Below are positions 1-11,049 of a DNA stretch of 64,000 nt, piece after piece; positions within the stretch are counted from its first letter, which is position 1, and every line of letters begins with the position of its first letter. Both the position numbers and the translations under genes were made by a program. The stretch is from the NCBI RefSeq assembly GCF_035222375.1, contig NC_085891.1:2790001-2854000 (forward strand), read 5' to 3'. Source of the DNA: Podospora pseudocomata. Its lineage: Eukaryota > Ascomycota > Sordariomycetes > Sordariales > Podosporaceae. The notes beneath the pieces are model-generated. The model ran no database searches and had not been told where the DNA came from. It saw only the letters and a list, made by a program, of their open reading frames with translations.

Positions 1-117
1 GACACAATTAATTACCTTATACTATATTTGATAATTTATAGTTAAATTATTACTATAATGTAGTTTTTTTAACGCAATTATAACTATATTATTATTGTTA
101 TAAAATTATTTATTAAG
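1..117. repeat. AT-rich degraded repeat DNA
   Basis: This stretch is almost entirely A and T, with no coding frame. It contrasts sharply with the GC-rich genes of the window. Such AT-rich blocks in Sordariales are usually repeats mutated by RIP (repeat-induced point mutation), which turns C to T in duplicated DNA. It continues on the far side of the possible LTR at 118-690, so both flanks may belong to one decayed repeat. The family cannot be told from what remains. Confidence 0.55.
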
Positions 118-690
118 TGTGACAGCGTCACCATATATATACCACTAGAGCGAGCCAAGCCTGCAAGCTTGGCTCACTTGTAGCTTTTGATAGCAATCTG
201 TTACAACCTGCACCAGGAATGGATACAGACTGCAAGGCAGTACGCCAGAGGTGAATATGACAGGATGATCGAAGGTTGTGACAAGCGTCTCAGACACGGG
301 TTCACTGTCAACAACAGGTTGTTCTAACAAAGAGCTACTGAGAGTAGATTGTAGACAAATGAACTTGAATTGCTTGCATGAGGAATCAGATTCCTCGACA
401 CGGGGAGCGCCCGGCGCTCCCCCCTATTTATGTGAAGCTATCTACATATGTTTCTGAGGTATCCTTGTACCTTGCTCAGTGTGCTTGTATTGCTTGCTTT
501 TGGTCGCGGCCAACAGACCATGGCCACCGCTAATAGACCATGGCCACCGCTAACAGACCATGGACTCCTTGCTAGTAAGACTCCTTTCTTTCTGACAGGT
601 ACCACCCAGTGGTTCCTGTACAGGGGTATTACGCTTGGGGCGTAACACAATCACAGTAGGTATAGTGCAGTGGTCCGGCCTGCCGTGACA
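118..690. mobile_element. possible solo LTR (Ty3/gypsy-like size)
   Basis: A 573 bp segment of normal base composition starts with TGTGACAGC and ends with GCCGTGACA, so it has the TGT...ACA ends typical of LTRs. It sits inside AT-rich DNA. It holds a TATA-like run near 131, a near-perfect inverted repeat at about 152-174 (GAGCCAAGC...GCTTGGCTC), and a 20 bp direct repeat at 512-568. No matching second LTR or coding remnant is visible, and I see no clear target-site duplication. The reading as a solo LTR fossil is inference, and another kind of repeat is possible. Confidence 0.3.
512..568. repeat. 20 bp tandem repeat, 2.8 copies
   Basis: Three adjacent units of the form AAYAGACCATGGCCACCGCT are seen, the last one cut short after CCATGG. 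The second unit differs from the first by one transition. It lies inside the possible LTR. Confidence 0.75.
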
Positions 691-920
691 ATAATAATAA
701 AAACATTAGGAAAGTAATAAAGATTATTGAATAAAAATTATAGAAATATTATGAGAATAATAGACTTTATAGAATATTAAAACTACCACGAGATTTGAAT
801 TAAAAATAAAATATTTAGAAGTTCTAGATAAAGCGTTAGTTAAGGGTATATTAAATTGATTATTTTAATCTACTATTAATAAGATTATCACTTAAATAGT
901 AGGACTTAAACTACTATATC
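691..920. repeat. AT-rich degraded repeat DNA, right flank
   Basis: A second AT-rich block rich in TAAT, ATTAT and AAAT words, with no open frame of useful length. It resembles the block at 1-117 in composition and is probably part of the same RIP-decayed repeat. Confidence 0.5.
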
Positions 921-1600
921 CGGCTTTGACCTACTCCCCAGGAATTCTCCTCGTATAACATCAGAATTAACGTAATTGACTACGTTATACCCTGTTTAAC
1001 AGGATGCAGCGTAGAGGTGTGGCGTCAATACACTACCTAGGCTTTCCCAATCGGGATACACCGAGCCCTCTCACCTTGGCTCACCCCCCCGTCCCCAAAT
1101 AGTGTACCAGGGTTATATCAAGGCTTCTTATACCCTTGAAACGAAACGCACACATTCCCATTCCCAACCGCCATAGGCGACTGCCCCTCCCTCTACCCTC
1201 GTGATACCAAAAACCCCGCGCTTTCTCTCAGGTGTCATGATCCCCTTCAGATGGTGTGGTGGTAAAATGCCCATCCATGATCGGAACAAACGGCAGTCTA
1301 CACCGGGATATGTCGAACCGCATCACCTGGCTTCAAAACATCAGATGTTCTCTACGTCATTATCGAGATGTTGAACAAGGTCAACTGCTGTTTGTAGGGC
1401 ATCATTTTTTCTTTCCTCAACGGTCGAAGCCGTCGGGACGCGATAGGATAGGGCGGGGTAATGCACAAAACTCCACATAGACACAACTCCCACTTTCCAC
1501 CCGCCCATGTCGCATTGTTCATGACGGGAAGCAGGATGTTAAATGGTGGGTGGTGTGGAGTTGGTGGTAAGGTAAGTGGGAGAAGAAGTGAAATGAATGG
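921..1600. other. intergenic, nothing recognised
   Basis: Composition returns to normal here. Short frames occur on both strands but none shows domain-like content. No RNA gene or repeat was recognised. Confidence 0.5.
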
Positions 1601-1623
1601 CACAGCATGAGACCTGCAAGGCT

Positions 1624-2777
1624 TCAAAACGATGGTTGTGGGTTGGGTGGATGGATGCATGGATGGATGATGGGTGGGTGCATTCTTGGCATCTCTTTTG
1701 CAAGAAATTCATCGACTGGTTTAGAAGAGAGGGGCTGGGAAAAGAGGAGGATGGAAAATGAGTCGATCAAGATGATCTTGCGAGACTCCTGCATGGGATA
1801 GCAACGATCTTTGGCGCTGATGGGCATATCCAGCTGAGCTTTGGTGTCTTGAGCCGAAGATGTTCTCTTTGATTTCTCCGTTGGGTTATCGAGAGATAAT
1901 ATCTGTCTTGGGTCTATGACACCTCTGGACTCGATCTGCATCCCAGAAACAGACATCTTGGATAGTGGTGATGTTGGTCTCTGAATGAGGGGCTTGCTAC
2001 CTGAACCGGCAACTCCTGCACCATGCCCACCACTCGGAGGTATTTCAAGCTCAACCAACCAGTCATAACGAACCCTATCCTGCTCGACATGGAACTCAAG
2101 ACTCAGAGGCGGTGAGACCGCAGGATGCTGGCGTGAGGCAGAGCCTTTTGTTCCATAAGGAGGGACTTGGGTTTCTAAACATCAACCCCGCCGGCGGCAA
2201 TCTTCGATAGTACATCGCTCCCGGAATGTCCCGCACCATCCCGCAAAGATCGCACCTTCTGACGATACACCACCGGTTGGTCGCACGAGATGCACGTTCC
2301 CGGGCCAGACTTTGACAGGCCGGCGTATCTCTAGGTCATTGGAAGGAATGTGCATTGTGGGCTATGCAACACCGAGCTGAGGAGGGGGAAAACGAACAAA
2401 CCAGAAAGAAGAGGGTGTTCGACTGAGATCTTTCTCCATCCCTTTCGTACAACCCGGTTTCCTCTCCAGACAAGAGCCATTCCTAGCGTTGCTTCCATGT
2501 GTCCACACAAGCGCTGTAAAGTGTTCTGAATGTGGGGGAAGCATAGCAGATAGATAAAGCAACGCTGTCTGCTGCAGGGTTGGGTTAGCCGCGAAGCAGG
2601 ATGACATGCCACTCGGCCACCCTTCCCAATCACCGACGAGAGAGCGTTGCGGTTGCTGCAGAGTATGACATAATTCCGCCCCCTCAACAAACGTGTAAGT
2701 GCTGTGCTGGCTTGATAGTTGAGGATGGAGTCGTCGTGGTAGTTGAATGCCGTATCGATCTCCAACTCGGACATGTC
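1624..2777 (-). CDS. doubtful multi-exon gene, unknown product
   Basis: Three open stretches on the minus strand look coding-like but do not join without introns I cannot place firmly. The first starts with ATG near 2777 and reads MSELEIDTAFNYHDDS and onward. The second (about 2330-2190) contains a Cys cluster of the form C-x4-C-x2-C followed by RDIPGAMYYRRLPP. The third (about 2190-1624) contains EFHVEQDRVRYDWLVELEIP and a Ser/Pro/Lys-rich region. A candidate intron with a GGCTAACCC branch site and CTGCAG end lies at about 2577-2590. I do not recognise the family. It could be a spliced gene, a pseudogene or chance open frames. Confidence 0.28.
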
Positions 2778-5700
2778 ATAGACATGCGTGATCGAGTAAC
2801 GTCAGGGCTCCACGACAATGTTTCGAATGTCGTTCTCTTCTTTTTTTTCTCCGGCTGAAGCGGTTGGTAAAAGGCATCCCGTCTTGATCCAAGCAATGGG
2901 ATGCTGGAAGGATGGCATCACGGCGGTACGCCAAGGCCCTTGTGTTTAAAGAGGGAGGTCGTTGGGAAAGTGTGGGCGTGCCGGGGGCCCGTGAGGTGAA
3001 TGGCGACTGACGTTGAACCCTGGATGTTAGGGTTCATGGGATGACCTTGTCGACAGGGCTTGGCTCTGGGCAACATCGGGCAATCCGCATTGCCCTCCGG
3101 ATGTTGTGAGCGGGAGAAGCTTTTGCTCGAGGTCAGCGACACGTAAGTATACAACCCTATACTTGAGATATCATCTTGGGCTACATAGCATCCTAGAATT
3201 CTAAGACCGCACAGATGCGGCGGGTTGAGATAAGTGCGCACGGAAGATCTGACGACATGTTTAGGCTGGCCTGTAATTTGGGTGCTATAGCCAGTCGGGG
3301 CAACGCATAAGGACCTAATTACCGGGGCCCGGAGCTTTTTAGCGACCATCGTTCGAGTGCAAGTAAACAAAGCGCCAGGGCTGGGGAAACAGCATTGATG
3401 CTTGTGATGCTTGTGGATGTCGAGGACAGCACCCCCAAAAAAAAGATTTCTAGAAGATGTTTGAGCATCAGCATGTGTCGGCTACACGGAAGTTCGGGTG
3501 ATCAGAATGGGATCATGATGGGAAAGATCACCAGGCCACAAAAAGTCATGGTGCAAGTCCCTTTGGGCGGTTGATTTGTTGATCTGCCGTGCAGCCAAGC
3601 CTTTGCTCAGCTCCAAACTCAGCTCCGTACAGTGCTGGGTACTGTGATCAATGTCTGACGAGAAGTTCCGTCCGCTCATCGGCGCCGTTCCGGATATCAA
3701 TATCATTATCAAACTCCAACCGATATGATATCGCCGCTGATGAACGCGAATGCTCACCTCTCACCCACCACAAACGACCTTACACTATGCCACCACAGCA
3801 CAACATACTACACCGCTTCACAGAGGCAGCCTTTTTTTCGTATCGACGTGTGCGCCGCAGCTGCGCTTCAAGCCGGGCGCTGAAGTGGCTGCATCATCCA
3901 GAGGTTGTGAGTGCTCACCAGCCTTGAGACATGCATCATCCTGCCGAAGCGCTGCAAGCCCGCATATGGTCATGATGCCGGCCATTGGCCCGAGAATCCA
4001 GTGATGCAGCCAGCACTTGGCTGGGTTCAGATGACGGCAGGGAGAGGTCCAGCTGCACTTTGATGAAATTCCATTGCTGCATGTCTTGAACTAACCATAG
4101 ATTATGGGACAGCATAGCATAATTCTTCTCAATATCATATCGTCGGACAGATAATAACGGAGCAGCAGGGGGCCTTCTAGTGTAGATAGATAGGTAGGTT
4201 GGACTTGGACGCCCCGAGTGTGGTAGGTAGCAGTGGTGGTGGTCTGGTAGGTGCCGGCGGTCGTCAAGGAAACAGTCAAAGCGAAATGACGGTGAGTGGT
4301 GTGTAAGAGTGTGAGAGTGTGAGAGTGTAAGAGTGTGTACATCAGAGAGGCACAGTGATCGGACAGACGGGCTGCGAAACACTCGACCCGCAAGAGATGG
4401 TGATTGATCTCCAGAGTCTCTGGTGGATTCGACCCGACCGACAACTCGGCCGGTGATCAAGACAGACCCAAGACCCCCAAGACCCAGGACGGGACTCAGG
4501 ACCCTGATGTCGGATGGAGAAAAACCAAAAAACGGTTTGCTGGGGTGACCACAACCACAGTGCGAAGCTGGTGAGAGGAGAGAGAAGAACCAAGGCTTGG
4601 AAGCACTTCAGCAGGCAGACCCTAGGAGTGGAGGGCAGTCCTGGACAGGCATGTCACCGATACCACTAGGCGCCACCATCTCTGCAGTAGCGCTGCTTTT
4701 TCAGTGCCGCCAATCTGGAGTGCCCCCGTGCAAGGTGCAGCTCGTGGTTGGATTGGTATTTTAATTTCGCTATCTGCCCCCCTCACCACCAAGAGGACCC
4801 CTTCTTTTCCCTCTCTCTCTTTTTTCCTGCAGGTGGTAGCGCCGGGATATCTGGATAGGAAGAAGCAGCAGAAAGACGTCGTCGCCGTTGTTGTTGTTGT
4901 TGTTGTTGTTGTCGGTCGAAAACTCTTCACCTCACCTCACCTCAGCCCAACCCCTCACCCTAATACCTATCTCGCCATACATAATACAGAAGGGCTCCAC
5001 TCGGCTTCACCTGGCACACCAGACCGAACCACACCACACCTACCCAACTCAACCCTTCCCCGCACCCGCGTTCGACTTCACTCTGTCGCTTGCTTGGGCA
5101 CCCGTTCCGCCGGCCGCCTTTTTCGACAGAAATCCGAGAGCCCCCCCGGATTGGGTCCGAACAGTCTGGTCTCCCGCCGGCCACCACCATTCCCGGTAAG
5201 TTGAATATTTCACATTTGTATTTTCCTTGGCCGTGTTTTGCGTCCAGCCTGCCAGCGAACTATCGAGCGACCGCGTCCTGCACACTCCTCCGCCCCGGCT
5301 ATCGCCCAGAGAGACCTACACACCTCCCACCGCCCCTCGAATGTTGGATCGATATCCGGTGACTGGTTTCTCAGCTCCTCCGCCCCCTCCTGCTTGCTTG
5401 CGCGTGATCTGTGGTTCATTCCTCGCCATATCGCCGTGCCCGGGAACGGGTACGTGCTGAGCCGCCCTCTTTGGTACCGCCCAACACCGAACCACCGTTA
5501 TCAGCATTCGCAGTCCTCGAAACACACAACCACCACAAATGGCTGTTTGCCTGCTGCCTCGCGATATCAAATACAAAAATCAAGATTTATTTGTCTTGTC
5601 AACACCGGCAATGCACCAACATTCGCCTTGAAACGGGTCTTTGGTTTTGAAACCCCATCGGCCATATATCGACCAGAGCATGACCACAAAGCGGGTTGGG

Positions 5701-6277
5701 GTCCCGGAGTCCTGTCCCAGCAAACCACCCTACCTTATATTACGCGCCGCACAGCCGCTGCCCTCCCCGCAACCGACCGATTAGACAATACCTAGTTTTT
5801 GACCACTTGTCAGCCAGCTTGAACGACCGCTGTGCTACGCCCAACTTGTCTTTAAACACCGACGGCTTCTCTCCCGGATTGCGATCTCGAAACTGTCTCT
5901 GGACCGTCCCGTGTACCTCGATAGAACCGTCTTATTATTGTTCGCTGACAGGCTGGCCGACCTCGTTGCCTTTCCACACTTTGCCCAACGTTCCGCTGGG
6001 GAAAACACAGACTCACTTCCTCACCGAACACACAGCACATCTGTGCGAGGTGACGAATCGACCGACTAACATATGACACTTTGGCAGGCTGCTGTTCCAC
6101 CCTTGCCACATCAGAAATTCCACCCAGCTTCGCCAGGGTTTAAAATAATTGCATCGCAGGCAGGCATCCGATAGGCGTTTTTGGACGATATCCTCCTCGC
6201 CCCGCTCCAGACGTGCAGTCATCCGCTCCTTTTGATCGTCACCATCATAACCCCATGCATTCTTACTAGCCGACACA
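2778..6277. other. gene-poor region and probable 5' leader of the LRR gene
   Basis: No convincing coding gene was found. From about 4900 the plus strand becomes rich in C and T/A with many short frames (for example 5238-5795) that lack domain features, which fits a long 5' leader and promoter of the LRR gene starting at 6278. Short GTGTGAGA-type repeats occur at about 4290-4335. Confidence 0.45.
4887..4912. repeat. (GTT)n microsatellite
   Basis: About eight perfect GTT units in a row. Lies upstream of the LRR gene in the presumed leader region. Confidence 0.9.
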
Positions 6278-8902
6278 ATGGACTCGGAAGACGGGGAGTT
6301 TTTTGTCAAGGTATGTTTGGTGTCTTTACTGCTGCCGCCGCCATCAACCAAGCTAACTGTCTTGTCTGAACAGCAACTCGCAACGTTTGTGCGAACACAC
6401 GAGAAGGCGCTCGCGAATGCGCTTCAGTTTCGGCGGCAGACACCTCGCCATGGATCCTCACAAAGTGTCTCGTCGGTTTCCCCTGTGAACGCACCGACGT
6501 CCCCATCAACAACGGAACGGCCTGCTACGTCAGCCTCAACCTCGAGCACACTGGCAGCCGCCTTTTCTCTGGGCTCGCTGAACCTCACCTCGCACAGCGT
6601 AAAGTCAGCAAAGCTCGCCCTCACCCCACATCACCTCTTTTATTTGCTCTCCCGATTCGAAGAGCTTAGCATACCTGTCGGGCCCATGAAAATTCGCTTG
6701 GAGAATCTGCATGATACAACGGCTTCAGGAAACTATGTCTCCTTCCTCGGGCAATCTCAGCGTTCCAAGAGTCGCGGCTCCGATGTCGGCTCCATTCACT
6801 CGGTTTCCAGTCTTCGGAGCGTTATGTCAGGCATGTCCGCTCTTTGGGCCAGCTTCGGAATCGGATCGGGTATTTCCGCCGCTCGAACAGAAAGGCAAAA
6901 GGCGGCGATCCAAAATGACTTGAAATACCTCTACTCCGCCTTTACCAAGATTCCCTGCCTGAGACTTGCTCCAGATTGGCGCGCTCGTCTCATCAGGGGC
7001 TACGAGGAGTTTCCCTTTGACTCAGCAGTGCCTCTGTACGTCTTCAAAAACGTCCAGGCACTGGAGGTGAGCGATATCGATTTTAGGCAATTCTTTGGTT
7101 GGGATAAGCTCTCAGAACAGCTTCGTTCGCTCACGCTCAAGCGTGCCAGCATTGAGGACCCAGCAGATATCCTGATCGATATTGTCTTGGACGACATGGA
7201 CAAGCGCAGGCGCCGCACATCCAAGAGCCAAGCATCACCCACCACACAGTCAACCTGGCCAGGAGCTGTGAACAGCCCTCGGAGAAGTCCGACGGTGTCG
7301 CACATGGACTTGCCAAAGTCCACCTCTGCCCCTGGTTCCCCTGATGCCCGGAAATCGGCAAACGATCTTCCTGTCGGCTCTCTAAGCAGTGAACTTGGGA
7401 CAGACCAAGAGGGCCGGACTCCCACCGACAGCAGGAGGCCTTCGATCGTCAGGATTGACAGTGATGAGCTCAAGTCACCAGCAAGGGATACTCGGCCACG
7501 GAGTCACTCTCCCCGACGCCCTCATAGTTCCAGAAACGGCTCTTCCAACGTGCGCGGATCTTCTTACAAGATCCGGCGATCTGGTTCTGGAAGCTCTCAG
7601 TCAAGTCTCTCGGACTCGTGGCACAACGGCCGTGGAAGCGCTTCCAACCTCCTTTCCATGGGCATCCTCCCAGCCTCCAAGTGGCGCTTCCTCAAGCACT
7701 TGAGCCTGACGGATAATTCTTTGACCAACATTCCCGCCGCCAGTTTGGCACCACTGGCCAACAGCCTGCACTCCCTCGACCTGTCGTCTAACCTCTTTAC
7801 CCAGATCCCCGACAGTGTCGCCACGCTAACCTCGCTGCGCGCCCTGAACCTTGCCCACTGCATGATCGACTCGCTGCATTCACTCACCCGCAACCCTCTC
7901 CCAGCCATCACTGCCCTCAACCTCCGAGCCAACCGCTTGCAGTCTCTTGCCGGAATCGAAAAGCTCTTTCCCCTGGAAAGGTTAGACTTGCGGGACAACC
8001 GTCTGACGGACCCATCAGAACTGGCTCGCTTGACGGGAATTCCCGAGATCCGTGAGATCTATGTGGATGGCAACCCCTTTACACGCACTCATCGCGACTA
8101 CCGCATCACCATCTTCAACCTCTTCCGTCAAACACCCGGATATACTGAGGACATCACCATCGATGGAAGCGGGCCTAGTTACTCGGAGAAGCGGTATCTG
8201 GTAGAGAGGGCAGCGTTGCCTCCTGCTGTTCCCGTGGTCAAGCCGCCACCCGAGGAGATTCCTGCCGTGGATGTGAGCAAGCCGGCTATCATTTATGATG
8301 CCCCCATCAAGGAACCCGCTGTCCTTCGTAAAGAGCGTCCTCAGCCCAAGACTGTTTCGAGCGAGGTCAACACCAGCTCTACCCGGCGCCGGAGAGCACC
8401 CAAGCGGCGGATTGTCGATCTGGCAACCAATGATACCCCTATACCCCATGCCCAGCCAATCGACAATCAGACCCGCGTGCCAAGTATCAAGACCACGGCA
8501 GTGCTCGAGCCAGAGTCCAATTACCGGACCTCACAACCACCAGACACACAACGGCCAACGGCGAACGTCCTTGGGGAAACCGTTGCAGTTCCCCAAGGCC
8601 TTGCGCCAGAGGTCCCCAGAATCGACACCAGCGTCATTCCGCAACTTCCACCTGTCTATGATACGGGCGAGAACAACACGGAGTGGGACGTTGGTGGGGA
8701 GATCTATCGAAGAAAAATCGAGGCCCTCCGCGACAAGGTCGGGAGTGGTTATCTCAGCGTGCTCAGTGAGGAAGGCGGCTACCCCACCAGCCTTCCACCA
8801 GACTATCACGAGCCGGCAGACTTTGGCGCTGCCTCACCCCACTCAATCACACCTCGAGCTGCCAGCGTGCAAGCGATCCACAGCGGTCGCACGCTAGGCT
8901 GA
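6278..8902 (+). CDS. leucine-rich-repeat protein, STK11IP/nischarin-like layout
   Basis: Two exons are proposed, 6278-6310 and 6374-8902, giving 853 residues. The 63 nt intron has GTATGT at its start, a GCTAACTG branch site and CAG at its end. It is a multiple of three without a stop, so unspliced RNA would still be readable. Order of parts: a conserved N-terminal region (about 1-260), a long basic Ser/Arg/Pro-rich linker (about 290-440), then LRRs at about 450-610 with units such as LHSLDLSSNLFTQIP and LERLDLRDNRL, closing with an LRR cap (REIYVDGNPFTRTHRDYR). The C-terminal third is low in structure. The layout recalls STK11IP-like cytosolic LRR proteins of fungi and animals, but the exact orthologue is not certain. 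It probably works as a scaffold. Confidence 0.85.
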   Translation: MDSEDGEFFVKVCLVSLLLPPPSTKLTVLSEQQLATFVRTHEKALANALQFRRQTPRHGSSQSVSSVSPVNAPTSPSTTERPATSASTSSTLAAAFSLGSLNLTSHSVKSAKLALTPHHLFYLLSRFEELSIPVGPMKIRLENLHDTTASGNYVSFLGQSQRSKSRGSDVGSIHSVSSLRSVMSGMSALWASFGIGSGISAARTERQKAAIQNDLKYLYSAFTKIPCLRLAPDWRARLIRGYEEFPFDSAVPLYVFKNVQALEVSDIDFRQFFGWDKLSEQLRSLTLKRASIEDPADILIDIVLDDMDKRRRRTSKSQASPTTQSTWPGAVNSPRRSPTVSHMDLPKSTSAPGSPDARKSANDLPVGSLSSELGTDQEGRTPTDSRRPSIVRIDSDELKSPARDTRPRSHSPRRPHSSRNGSSNVRGSSYKIRRSGSGSSQSSLSDSWHNGRGSASNLLSMGILPASKWRFLKHLSLTDNSLTNIPAASLAPLANSLHSLDLSSNLFTQIPDSVATLTSLRALNLAHCMIDSLHSLTRNPLPAITALNLRANRLQSLAGIEKLFPLERLDLRDNRLTDPSELARLTGIPEIREIYVDGNPFTRTHRDYRITIFNLFRQTPGYTEDITIDGSGPSYSEKRYLVERAALPPAVPVVKPPPEEIPAVDVSKPAIIYDAPIKEPAVLRKERPQPKTVSSEVNTSSTRRRRAPKRRIVDLATNDTPIPHAQPIDNQTRVPSIKTTAVLEPESNYRTSQPPDTQRPTANVLGETVAVPQGLAPEVPRIDTSVIPQLPPVYDTGENNTEWDVGGEIYRRKIEALRDKVGSGYLSVLSEEGGYPTSLPPDYHEPADFGAASPHSITPRAASVQAIHSGRTLG

Positions 8903-9760
8903 AGAAGAAGATTATTGCCGAAAATTCTTATCATTTTCATCATTCTGTGATACCCCGCCAGTTTATAATGGCACAAACAGAGAGGAGGGAATTGGAGATG
9001 GAATGGGCATTATATGGGAGGGAAGGAAAGGGGGGGAAATGAACATGTGTTCATGTCTTGATGATGGATCATGTTGCTATGTGCTGTTGGATTTTGCTCT
9101 TTTTTTTTTTTAGAGACGAACGATGACTGGAGTGATTGAACGACGATGAGCAAGCAACAGCAACGACAGTGGACTGGGAAAAGCTTACTTGACCATCTTT
9201 CACCCCCACCTTTTCTCTTCCTGCCACCTCTTGAAAAAGAGGCTGGCTTGGTTTTTTATATTCGTTGTTCATACAAAGCTTTTTGTGTTTAACATTTGTC
9301 AGGAGCATAGCGTTGGGAGTTTGCAGGTTTGGCTTTGTTTTTCTTCTCATCAATGCGGGGGCGGGCATCATTCAGCATCTTCTCATCATCATTCATCATT
9401 GGAGGAAAGACGGAGAGAGAATGCATTGTGGGACAGGAGGTGTCAGTAGAGGGGGAAGAGGAGTGGGTGGTTATATACACATGTGTTCCAACGGGTCAAG
9501 AAAGTTTTCTTCATTTCTTCTCATGTTTTGCTTTTTTCTGTTGATGATGTTCAATCTTGTTGTTGGTGATGACTTGTTCGTTGCCAGGCGGGATCTGAAT
9601 GTCTTTAATATACCCCTCTTTCTTTCTTGGCCCTTTGGAACATATGTTATATACACATCTTTCTTCTTTTCTTTTTCAGAGGGATAGATGTTGGTTTGGT
9701 GGCGTTGTTTGTGTTGTGGGTTTCTTGTACAAAAGGTTGGGGTTATAATTGGGAGATGAA

Positions 9761-9791
<31 letters not shown>

Positions 9792-10876
9792 TACAGAAGG
9801 ATGACATGAAATATGAATATCGCTGGGATGAAAAGGGAGGTTCGAGGGGTGGACTGGGACAGAGTGGTTGTTTCTGTTTATGTTCACCCTTCAGCTCCTT
9901 CTTTTCTGGCTGGTGTTTTTCTGATGATATTCTGGACCCTTTATGCGTTTGGTCTTCGTGGTTGTCGTTGCGTGCGATTTCTTGTCTCGTTGCTGCACTT
10001 GCTAGAGTGGCATTTTTCGCAGGAGTGGAGGTGGTAAAAGTTGCATTCTGAGTTATTGAGTTGTTTGATCAAAGCATATTTATGAAGTGGTCAGGGAAAA
10101 GATGGTGTTTTTGTGTTGGTTTTCTTGATTTTGAGGTCTAGAAGGAGGTTTTCAAGATGAGGAGAGAGAGTCAGTCCAGTTATCGGCAGCTAAGAGAGTG
10201 AGTGTTCTGGGAAGCAAGGAGAGCAGCCCTGGTGGTTGGGCTCTAGTTTTGCAACAAAGAAGGCAGAAAGAATAGGGGGTGGTAGATTTGAATTTGAATT
10301 GAGAACTTTTCGAATTAGTACTGATTTACTTGCATACTGTCGGTTGATTGTGTACTTCGATTTCGGATTTCTCAGCATCGATATGTCTTGTCATATTACA
10401 GCGCTGATCAAATGGTCATAGCCTCGTTCAACTATCTCCTGATATCCGATTCACCCGCCTCGAGTATATCCCTTCTGTAGACACAAAGCAAGGTACATGT
10501 TGATAGTCACGTTAAACCACGCGTGTAATACACAAGCTCTTTCGCAGCTAGCTTGGTGGAGATTATCTACCTACCTTGGACATACCTGATAGCTAGAACA
10601 GCGCATCCGTCACCAATGCCCGAAACATTGCCAACATGGGTACCAAAACCCCATGCCTCACACACGGAAAACACAAGCCATATACCACTCTGTCTCGAAG
10701 AATAACATGGTCCAAATCAGCATCCGGGTAGGTGTCTTTCCTGGCTTCGACTCCTTGTCTCGCAGTCCTTCTCTTCTGTTGTATTTGGCCATGTATTGTT
10801 GTCGATATACTGGAATCAAATTCACGCTGAATGAGGGCATGGTTGGCATGACACACGCTATCTGAGTTATACGGGT
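8903..10876. other. intergenic, low-complexity 3' flank
   Basis: No gene was recognised in about 2 kb after the LRR gene. The DNA is T- and G-rich on the plus strand, with an A/T run near 9101 and a GA microsatellite at about 9757-9791. Frames such as 9265-9687 are made of aromatic and Val/Phe runs from this skew and have no domain features. Confidence 0.5.
9757..9791. repeat. (GA)n microsatellite
   Basis: An almost pure GA repeat of about 35 bp, interrupted once by an extra A. Confidence 0.85.
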
Positions 10877-11049
10877 GAGATCGCGCTAGGAGCGCCTATC
10901 TCGTGCTCGATTCTGAGCACTTTTAATTGTTGAGCTGTTCCTGTGTTTTTAGTGGTGCGAGGCGGCTACTAGCAATGCTTTTTTAAAAAAGATATAACAA
11001 AAAAAATATAACCAAAAAAATATAACCAAAAAATATTAAAAAAAAAAAA
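10877..11049. other. twin hairpin with T-run and A-rich repeated tail, SINE-like
   Basis: Two inverted repeats abut exactly. The first, at 10877-10902, pairs GAGAT and GCGCT with AGCGC and ATCTC. The second, at 10903-10920, pairs GTGCTC with GAGCAC around a GATTCT loop. About 57 bp later comes a run of six T (10979-10984), as in RNA polymerase III terminators. An A-rich tail of repeated (A)n-TATAACC units then runs to 11049. The second hairpin includes TCGATTC, which partly matches a tRNA B box. The layout suggests a structured small RNA or a SINE-like copy, but no second copy was seen in the window. Confidence 0.35.

Noticed and set aside
4704-5795. Long plus-strand frames before the LRR gene
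   Set aside because: Composition is driven by CT/CA-rich DNA, frames overlap each other in three phases, and no domain or start context was found. A 5' leader is more likely.
9265-10051. Hydrophobic plus-strand frames that resemble small membrane proteins
   Set aside because: They arise from T/G skew and GA repeats, and overlapping frames of equal quality exist on both strands.
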